Below are positions 33,129-37,559 of a DNA stretch of 37,559 bases, piece by piece (the stretch's first letter is position 1; the number at the start of each line of letters is the position of its first letter). A program made the translations under genes and the position numbers. Source of the DNA: a virus; IMG/VR virus record IMGVR_UViG_3300022602_000234, positions 1 through 37,559 of that record, one strand, 5' to 3'. The notes below the pieces were generated by a model. That model made no database searches. It was given only the letters and a program-made list of their open reading frames with translations, and was not told the origin of the DNA.

Positions 33129-33455
33129 ATGAAACTTAAAACCGTCGCATTAACCCTACTACTTGCTCTTACCTTTACTCCAGCTTCTAAGGCTTGGGTA
33201 GCTTATGGAGGAGGATATCGAGGAGGCTATGGCTACGGAGGAGGTTATGGTTATCGAGGAGGCTATGGGTATGGAGGAGGGTATGGGTATGGAGGATACG
33301 GTTGTGGAGCTTATGGAGCTCTTCCTTGGATTGCTCTTGGTGTTGGAGCTGCTGCAGCTCTAGCTCCTATCATTGCACCTCCTGTCTATGTAACTCCTCC
33401 TGCTCCAGTCTACGTTCAACCTGCTCCAGTCATTAACAATTATTACAGTCGCTAG
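33129..33455 (+). CDS. Secreted Gly/Tyr-rich repeat protein, 108 aa
   Basis: A standard Sec signal peptide: basic start MKLKTV, hydrophobic core ALTLLLALTF, and cleavage after TPASKA. The mature part begins with about ten GGYGY/RGGYGY repeats, then a hydrophobic Ala-rich stretch (ALGVGAAAALAPIIAPP) and a Pro/Val end (VYVTPPAPVYVQPAP). Similar proteins occur in bacteria; a periplasmic or surface role in the infected cell is likely. Its own early promoter. Possibly host-derived. Confidence 0.75.
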   Translation: MKLKTVALTLLLALTFTPASKAWVAYGGGYRGGYGYGGGYGYRGGYGYGGGYGYGGYGCGAYGALPWIALGVGAAAALAPIIAPPVYVTPPAPVYVQPAPVINNYYSR

Positions 33456-33462
33456 AATAGGC

Positions 33463-33491
33463 TTGCGTTTCCTTTCTGAACCTTCTATACT
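33463..33491 (+). promoter_or_regulatory. Early-type promoter for the 33498 gene
   Basis: TTGCGT (33463-33468), 17-bp spacer, TATACT (33486-33491), GATAGT, ATG. Confidence 0.75.
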
Positions 33492-33497
33492 GATAGT

Positions 33498-33659
33498 ATG
33501 AAAATTAACGAATCGGATATTGCAGCAGAGTTTGAAACTCTGCGAGAAGAGATCAATGAACTGCGTCAGCACGTTCTAAGTCTAACCGAAGTTGTTCAGG
33601 GCATTAACGGTGTCTTGCACGATCTTAACAAGCAGATACTTATTAACTCTAAACTCTAA
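33498..33659 (+). CDS. Small coiled-coil protein, 53 aa
   Basis: MKINESDIAAEFETLREEIN begins a single long amphipathic helix running to the end (LRQHVLSLTEVVQGINGVLH). Early-type promoter with exactly 6 bases to the ATG. Its last 4 bases overlap the opposing GIY-YIG gene. Function unknown; oligomerisation likely. Confidence 0.65.
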   Translation: MKINESDIAAEFETLREEINELRQHVLSLTEVVQGINGVLHDLNKQILINSKL

Positions 33660-34315
33660 ACGTATTTAACAGTCCATCCTTTATGGTATTGTTTTTTACC
33701 TAAAGCTACTGCAGACATAGCTCCTTGATTAAGATTATTATCTCTACAAAATTGAGATAGATTATAAAAAATATACTCTTTACCGCTAGGATCAACTGCT
33801 ATACAATTAGCAGATTTCTTTCTAATAGTACTTTCTTTAGCTTTTGTACCTAATCTCTTTTGTCGTATATGTTCTTTTTGTTCAGGTGTTCTTCTTTTAA
33901 GACTATTAGCTAAACCTATCTTACGTTTTGTTTCTTCTGAAGGAGGTCCGTTTTTCTTCCCTCTATTTGCTGAACCCATTTTATATCTTGCTTCTTCGCA
34001 AAGCATATTATTACCCTCTCCTCCGTATGTCATATTATAACCATGCCCTTCGTCTACATGCGTATTAAAATGACGAATATAATGTTCTTCCATTACATTT
34101 AGAGTATGTTCTTTATCTTTTGATTGATAAACAACACTCCATTCAAAGTTATTCCAACCATGCTTTCTTATAGCATTATAAAAAACAGTATTAAACTTCT
34201 CGTATTTATGAAACTGCTCATGGTTTTTATAACGAGCAGGCCAATTAGAGTCAAACCCTATATAGCTTTTACCATTAACTTTATTTGTAGCTTTATAAAT
34301 TGTATAAGTATTCAT
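33656..34315 (-). CDS. GIY-YIG homing endonuclease, 219 aa
   Basis: The N-terminal domain has TIYKATN...KSYIGFD (the GIY and YIG elements), then a conserved Arg/His helix and the catalytic Glu region (LNVMEEHYIRHF). The middle has NUMOD3-like DNA-binding repeats (EEARYKMGSANRGKKNG, EETKRKIGLANSLKRRT), and the C-terminus resembles a NUMOD1/IENR1 helix-turn-helix (FYNLSQFCRDNNLNQGAMSAV). I start at ATG 34315 (MNTYTIYKATN). Antisense to the surrounding early genes and without a visible promoter, as for an inserted mobile gene. Confidence 0.9.
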   Translation of the reverse strand: MNTYTIYKATNKVNGKSYIGFDSNWPARYKNHEQFHKYEKFNTVFYNAIRKHGWNNFEWSVVYQSKDKEHTLNVMEEHYIRHFNTHVDEGHGYNMTYGGEGNNMLCEEARYKMGSANRGKKNGPPSEETKRKIGLANSLKRRTPEQKEHIRQKRLGTKAKESTIRKKSANCIAVDPSGKEYIFYNLSQFCRDNNLNQGAMSAVALGKKQYHKGWTVKYV

Positions 34316-34348
34316 GCTGGTACAGTCCTTCAAACTGTTTGTACTAGT

Positions 34349-34388
34349 GCCTGTGGGTATTCCAGTACCGCGACAGGCTCTTTTTATT
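34349..34388 (+). terminator. Intrinsic terminator
   Basis: GCCTGT (34349-34354) pairs with ACAGGC (34373-34378), with an inner GGTA/TACC stem, then TCTTTTTATT. It probably terminated the 33498 transcript before the GIY-YIG gene separated them. Confidence 0.8.
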
Positions 34389-34401
34389 ATTTATTCTTTT
34401 C

Positions 34402-34430
34402 TTGCCGGTTCCTACAAGACTCTATATTAT
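34402..34430 (+). promoter_or_regulatory. Early-type promoter for the 34440 leader frame
   Basis: TTGCCG (34402-34407), 17-bp spacer, TATTAT (34425-34430), 9 bases to the ATG at 34440. Confidence 0.65.
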
Positions 34431-34439
34431 AAAAGGATA

Positions 34440-34475
34440 ATGAAAACAACAACCGAAAGGAACCAAAACGTATGA
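34440..34475 (+). CDS. 11-aa upstream leader peptide
   Basis: MKTTTERNQNV starts 9 bases after the -10 box and its TGA overlaps the ATG of the main gene (ATGATG at 34472), so ribosomes ending here can restart. Its codons are A/C-rich (ACAACAACC, AACCAAAAC) like the CAA-type leaders at 19390, 22655 and 22905. Probably a translation-coupling device, not a functional peptide. Confidence 0.5.
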   Translation: MKTTTERNQNV

Positions 34476-34942
34476 TGGAAAAAGGAACTTGGTGGATTGG
34501 CGACTTGTGTTACGTTCTGGATAATGACTGGGACGAAGTGTGCGGGCTTCTCTTTAATAAGAACAAAGAGAGTAAGCGCTTGGGAGGAGAGTTTGAACTT
34601 GAGGACGGTATTAAGTTCGCCCTCTATAGTACGGCTTGGGGTGATGGATGCTATGATGACAACAAGGGTAATCGGTATGGAGTAGATGCTGGTGTCATTG
34701 GTTGCATTAAAGTATCTGATCTTTATAAGATGGGAGAGTCTCCTTCTACCCTTGGAACTGTTCATACCTTTGAAGAGGACTTCGTTACTGGTTATGATAA
34801 CGGAGATATCTTCTTCGGTAGCTTGCGTATTGAAACTGATCCTCAAGCTGACGAAGAGGATGAGACTTGTTCTAATTGCGGTAACCCTACATATTCTCTA
34901 GCTTGTCATTGTGACGGTTGGGATGAAAAGGAGGAAGAGTAA
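34472..34942 (+). CDS. Conserved phage/bacterial protein with CxxC end, 156 aa
   Basis: MMEKGTWWIGDLCYVLDNDW and later TAWGDGCYDDNKGNRYGVDAGVIGCI resemble a widespread uncharacterised family with the pattern GxxxIGDxCYV ... GDGxYxD...YxVDxGxIG. The C-terminus adds a zinc-ribbon-like end (CSNCGNPTYSLACHC). Function unknown. Coupled to the 11-aa leader frame. The next gene starts two bases after the stop with a strong GGAGG upstream. Confidence 0.7.
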   Translation: MMEKGTWWIGDLCYVLDNDWDEVCGLLFNKNKESKRLGGEFELEDGIKFALYSTAWGDGCYDDNKGNRYGVDAGVIGCIKVSDLYKMGESPSTLGTVHTFEEDFVTGYDNGDIFFGSLRIETDPQADEEDETCSNCGNPTYSLACHCDGWDEKEEE

Positions 34943-34943
34943 A

Positions 34944-35276
34944 ATGGGCGCGTACGTTTATCGTCTAAAAGGAACCAAGGCTTTCGAACTCATGGAGGTC
35001 GAAGGTAAGATGGAGAAGGTTTACGACTACGTCTATTGGTACAAGCCTTATTACGCTGGTATGTTTGATAAGGAGCCTTCTTGGATGAAGCCTATTCATA
35101 TGCTTGATGCTAGGCTCAGGAAAGCATTTGCAAATATTGACCCTGTCAAGTGGGTTCGTCACGTTGATGATAAGGGTATGAAGGATGACGAGATTATGGA
35201 ATGGCCTGGAGGTATTTGTATTAGTGATTACAATGATCGTTATCAAAACGCTCGAAGGATCTCTATTAAGAAATAA
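34944..35276 (+). CDS. Hypothetical protein, 110 aa
   Basis: Start ATG 34944 (MGAYVYRLKGTKAFELMEVE), with GGAGGAAG 7-14 bases upstream inside the preceding gene's end, the clearest Shine-Dalgarno in this part. Aromatic-rich (YDYVYWYKPYYAGMFD), then helical and acidic. No family recognised. Confidence 0.7.
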   Translation: MGAYVYRLKGTKAFELMEVEGKMEKVYDYVYWYKPYYAGMFDKEPSWMKPIHMLDARLRKAFANIDPVKWVRHVDDKGMKDDEIMEWPGGICISDYNDRYQNARRISIKK

Positions 35277-35277
35277 T

Positions 35278-35532
35278 ATGCTTAAAAGAGACAATTGGAG
35301 TAATGATGAGGTAATAGATATCATCGAAGGATTGATGATACCTATGAAGATGGACGAAGCCAAGAATTGGAGTAAAGAAAGGTATGATTGTACAGAAAAC
35401 TGGAATACTTCTCTTCAAATGGCAGCATCAACCTTTTATGACTTCAAAGCTAAACCAGATGCATGGGTAGCTAAAGCACTGGATACAACCACGGGACAAA
35501 TTGTTGTCATTAGTAAGCCTCTACCTCAATAA
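35278..35532 (+). CDS. Hypothetical protein, 84 aa
   Basis: Start ATG 35278 (MLKRDNWSNDEVIDIIEGLM), one base after the preceding stop. Helical first half, then AKALDTTTGQIVVISK. No family recognised; part of the coupled run 34440-35743. Confidence 0.65.
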   Translation: MLKRDNWSNDEVIDIIEGLMIPMKMDEAKNWSKERYDCTENWNTSLQMAASTFYDFKAKPDAWVAKALDTTTGQIVVISKPLPQ

Positions 35533-35533
35533 T

Positions 35534-35743
35534 ATGGCTAAAGAAATATCCTATATTAAGACAATTGACTTTAAGTTTGAACCTTCGTTTGATGAACGTG
35601 AGTCTATTGTTCGTAGAGCTATTATCAGGGAACAGAACGAACATAATAAGATTCGTTGGATTGTTGTTGAGAAAGATATGAAGAAGGCTCGAATCAAATT
35701 CTTTAGAAAAGAAACAAAGAAGAAGCTTGCCCGTTCCAAATAA
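35534..35743 (+). CDS. Small basic protein, 69 aa
   Basis: Start ATG 35534 (MAKEISYIKTIDFKFEPSFD), one base after the preceding stop. The end is very basic (KKARIKFFRKETKKKLARSK), and these last codons also hold the -35 of the next promoter. Possibly nucleic-acid binding; no family recognised. Confidence 0.65.
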   Translation: MAKEISYIKTIDFKFEPSFDERESIVRRAIIREQNEHNKIRWIVVEKDMKKARIKFFRKETKKKLARSK

Positions 35744-35755
35744 AAACTATATACT
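35727..35755 (+). promoter_or_regulatory. Early-type promoter for the 35762 gene
   Basis: TTGCCC (35727-35732) inside the upstream gene, 17-bp spacer, TATACT (35750-35755), GAACGT, ATG. Confidence 0.75.
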
Positions 35756-35761
35756 GAACGT

Positions 35762-35965
35762 ATGGAAAATAAAGACTACGAAATTATTGTAACAGGTTAT
35801 AACAATCAGCTCCTTCGCTGGGATGCTCGAAAGAAGGTTCTAGATGAGATGATTAAGAATCTAGTCGATCAGCATCATGCAGCATGCAGTGAATGGGATG
35901 ATGTCTGGAGAGAGCGTCAGCAATACATCAACGAACGGGAAGAAAAGCTTGCAGCTTCCAAATAA
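35762..35965 (+). CDS. Hypothetical helical protein, 67 aa
   Basis: MENKDYEIIVTGYNNQLLRW begins a mostly helical protein (HHAACSEWDDVWRERQQYIN). Its last codons (KLAASK) contain the next promoter's -35. Early-type promoter with 6 bases to ATG. Function unknown. Confidence 0.65.
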   Translation: MENKDYEIIVTGYNNQLLRWDARKKVLDEMIKNLVDQHHAACSEWDDVWRERQQYINEREEKLAASK

Positions 35966-35977
35966 TTCAGCCATAAT
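35949..35977 (+). promoter_or_regulatory. Early-type promoter for the 35984 gene
   Basis: TTGCAG (35949-35954), 17-bp spacer, CATAAT (35972-35977), AATCGT, ATG. Confidence 0.7.
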
Positions 35978-35983
35978 AATCGT

Positions 35984-36418
35984 ATGAAAATTGAAAACGC
36001 ACCACTCCTAGAATATACAGCAACCTCTTCGATGGATAGCCTTCAGAAGGCAGTTCATGCAATGTGCAAACATAAGAGCAAAGAAGGTAACATTGGACTT
36101 GACTTTGCTATCTGGGAAACCTCAAAGGTAGGTCATCATCCAGGAGATTGGATTGTTAAGCACCCTGACATTTGGTCTGATGAGCCAGTCTTTGAAGGAA
36201 ATTGTGTGTTCTTCTCAAACTATTGGAGGATTGCTGACCATCAAGTAGAGAGTGAGATCATGCCTCGACCTCGTTGGTCTGAGATTATTAATGAGGCTGG
36301 TCGTCAGCTAATTGATCCTGAAGAAGGTGACACGGCTTGTCTTTTTCTAGAAGGCTTTAGGGTACTAGATCCTAGGTCAGATGGTGTTACATTTATTGAA
36401 CTAGTCTGGGGTAGTTGA
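35984..36418 (+). CDS. Hypothetical protein, 144 aa
   Basis: MKIENAPLLEYTATSSMDSL starts a globular, Trp- and His-rich protein (AIWETSKVGHHPGDWIVKHP, VFFSNYWRIADHQ). No family recognised. It has its own early promoter and is followed one base later by the next gene. Confidence 0.65.
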   Translation: MKIENAPLLEYTATSSMDSLQKAVHAMCKHKSKEGNIGLDFAIWETSKVGHHPGDWIVKHPDIWSDEPVFEGNCVFFSNYWRIADHQVESEIMPRPRWSEIINEAGRQLIDPEEGDTACLFLEGFRVLDPRSDGVTFIELVWGS

Positions 36419-36419
36419 T

Positions 36420-36653
36420 ATGAAGAACGAATGGAAAGAAGCAATCATTGAAGAGCTAGATTGTATTGGTATCTATACAGAGGAGTGGGCAAAGGATCCT
36501 AAGAAGGCTCTACATCATATTGCTTGTTGGTATACAGAGGTAGGGATGCATTATGAGAGGGAGAGTAGATGGACATATAAACTTAGAGTAAGGCTTGAAT
36601 ATTATTGGTATAAGACTGTATGGAAGTTGTTTAAGATTCAACCTCCCTTTTAA
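36420..36653 (+). CDS. Hypothetical protein, 77 aa
   Basis: MKNEWKEAIIEELDCIGIYT starts a helical, Trp/Tyr-rich protein (HIACWYTEVGMHYERESRW). It starts one base after the preceding stop and is followed by a gene one base after its own stop. No family recognised. Confidence 0.65.
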   Translation: MKNEWKEAIIEELDCIGIYTEEWAKDPKKALHHIACWYTEVGMHYERESRWTYKLRVRLEYYWYKTVWKLFKIQPPF

Positions 36654-36654
36654 T

Positions 36655-36894
36655 ATGACAACAGATATAGAATGGCTTAAACAGGTTAATGCCCTTAAGG
36701 AGCAAAGGGACAAATTGATTGAAATAGCTGAAGATGCTATTAGACTAGCTGACCTTGATTATGAAAATGACAAGTTTGGTAAGGTAACTATGCTAAGAGA
36801 AGAGCTAAAGGAGATTCAAGATGAATTAAGAGGACAATCATTAAATCAGTTGACTAAACAGGCACAAGAGCTTAAAATGGGCTATGAATTATGA
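36655..36894 (+). CDS. Small coiled-coil protein, 79 aa
   Basis: Start ATG 36655 (MTTDIEWLKQVNALKEQRDK). One long helix with heptads through most of the length, ending TKQAQELKMGYEL. Overlaps the next gene by 4 bases (ATGA). Function unknown. Confidence 0.65.
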   Translation: MTTDIEWLKQVNALKEQRDKLIEIAEDAIRLADLDYENDKFGKVTMLREELKEIQDELRGQSLNQLTKQAQELKMGYEL

Positions 36895-36995
36895 AACAAC
36901 TTAAGAACCTTTTATATACAGTCATTACAACTATTGCAGCACTCTATGTTTATTATCTGATCTCTGGTGAAGTAATTTGTTTTAAGCATCTTTAA
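36891..36995 (+). CDS. Small membrane protein, 34 aa
   Basis: MKQLKNLLYTVITTIAALYV has one transmembrane helix (about 6-25, LLYTVITTIAALYVYYLISG) and a short end (EVICFKHL). Joined to its neighbours by an ATGA overlap upstream and a one-base gap downstream, which supports it as a gene. Confidence 0.6.
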   Translation: MKQLKNLLYTVITTIAALYVYYLISGEVICFKHL

Positions 36996-36996
36996 T

Positions 36997-37314
36997 ATGA
37001 TTGGATATCAAGATAAGATAAATCAAATCCTTAGAGGAGCAGAGACTATAAAGAATATGAATGAAACAGATAAAAATGGTAGATTAGTTAAGAAATGGGA
37101 TGTAAAAGATGTTGAAGAATTAAAAAGTTTAGTAGAGGAGCTAGAGGAGGCTGAACTAGAGAAAGATAAGCTCTTGAAAGCTCTAAAGCACCTAGTCATT
37201 GTAGCACAGAAAGATGAGATCAATAAGGATCATTTGGATCAAGCATTGAGAAAGGCTAGAAATGTCATTGCAGATATTGATCCAACTGTTGAGAAGTGTG
37301 ACTGTTGTTATTAA
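36997..37314 (+). CDS. Hypothetical coiled-coil protein, 105 aa
   Basis: MIGYQDKINQILRGAETIKN begins a helical protein with a Glu/Lys/Leu heptad region (LKSLVEELEEAELEKDKLLK) and a CDCCY end that could bind metal or form disulfides. Last gene of the 35984-37314 unit. Function unknown. Confidence 0.65.
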   Translation: MIGYQDKINQILRGAETIKNMNETDKNGRLVKKWDVKDVEELKSLVEELEEAELEKDKLLKALKHLVIVAQKDEINKDHLDQALRKARNVIADIDPTVEKCDCCY

Positions 37315-37318
37315 AAGC

Positions 37319-37347
37319 TTGACACCTCCTCCTAAAGCATATAGAAT
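37319..37347 (+). promoter_or_regulatory. Early-type promoter, perfect -35
   Basis: TTGACA (37319-37324), 17-bp spacer, TAGAAT (37342-37347), AAGATT, ATG. Confidence 0.75.
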
Positions 37348-37353
37348 AAGATT

Positions 37354-37559
37354 ATGAATGATTCCAAAAAATTAGAAAGGATTTATGAATCTATTTCTAA
37401 TCCTAATTTCTTGAATAAAAATTATTTGGATGAAGATTTTGATTGGGAGTATTTCTTTGAAAGAGCATCTTTACTCAATATGTTTAATACTTTGATTGAG
37501 AGTGTTGAACTTATTGATACTATTGAAGACACAAATCAAAAAGAAGAGAAATATGAAAT
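37354..37559 (+). CDS. Hypothetical protein, C-terminus cut by window edge
   Basis: The first 68 codons are visible (MNDSKKLERIYESISNPNFL ...). The frame is open to the window end; acidic, helical, with LDEDFDWEYFFERA. The start is exactly 6 bases after the -10 of a strong promoter. No family recognised. Confidence 0.65.
   Translation, partial: MNDSKKLERIYESISNPNFLNKNYLDEDFDWEYFFERASLLNMFNTLIESVELIDTIEDTNQKEEKYE

Overview
The window looks like part of the genome of a large tailed double-stranded DNA phage (Caudoviricetes). It is AT-rich and packed with about 100 small genes, most without a recognisable function and many overlapping by 1, 4 or 11 bases. It carries a tRNA-Tyr, three free-standing endonuclease genes (two HNH, one GIY-YIG) and T4-like late promoter boxes (consensus near TATAAATA). 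No capsid, tail, packaging or replication gene is visible, so this is accessory territory. I cannot name the host.

Layout. (1) 1-7765, mostly minus strand: two metallophosphoesterases, a HAD nucleotidase-like protein, a possible papain/transglutaminase-fold protein, a DUF6899-like protein and tRNA-Tyr. (2) 7796-17996, minus strand: a late-type block in which many otherwise unrelated proteins start with one of a few short N-terminal tags ending in hydrophobic-x-E followed by A/S/E/G. This resembles the capsid-targeting sequences of T4 internal proteins, which the gp21 prohead protease cleaves. A SET-domain gene and two structured non-coding stretches lie inside this block. (3) 18011-23519, minus strand: a run of very small genes, most behind their own sigma70-type promoter, interrupted by a plus-strand HNH gene. 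(4) 23540-24637: a transition zone with tiny plus-strand membrane-peptide ORFs. (5) 24822-30317, plus strand: a tandem array of 16 paralogous genes with divergent N-terminal parts and a nearly invariant C-terminal tail (NPSTAKTFEELIDEL). Three more members lie at 11081-12105 on the minus strand. (6) 30355-37559, plus strand: small early-type genes including a third metallophosphoesterase, a HAD phosphatase, an HExxH protein and a secreted Gly/Tyr-rich protein, with a GIY-YIG gene inserted in antisense.

Two regulatory layouts recur. Early-type promoters have TTGnnn, a 17-bp spacer, TATACT/CATAAT/TATTAT and usually exactly 6 bases before the ATG, so transcription should start on or next to the start codon. 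Late-type boxes (TATAAATA, CATAAATA, AATAAATA, TATAAGTA) lie about 4-8 bases before the ATG, with the same consequence. Both suggest leaderless or near-leaderless mRNAs. In contrast, coupled genes inside the array use a Shine-Dalgarno (GAGGAG) encoded by the conserved tail of the gene before them.

The most novel candidate is this constant-tail family together with the N-terminal tag set. I read them as a probable repertoire of late proteins sorted into the virion, or to another common site, by short terminal signals. That reading is inference; the repeats, tails, overlaps and codon pattern are directly visible.
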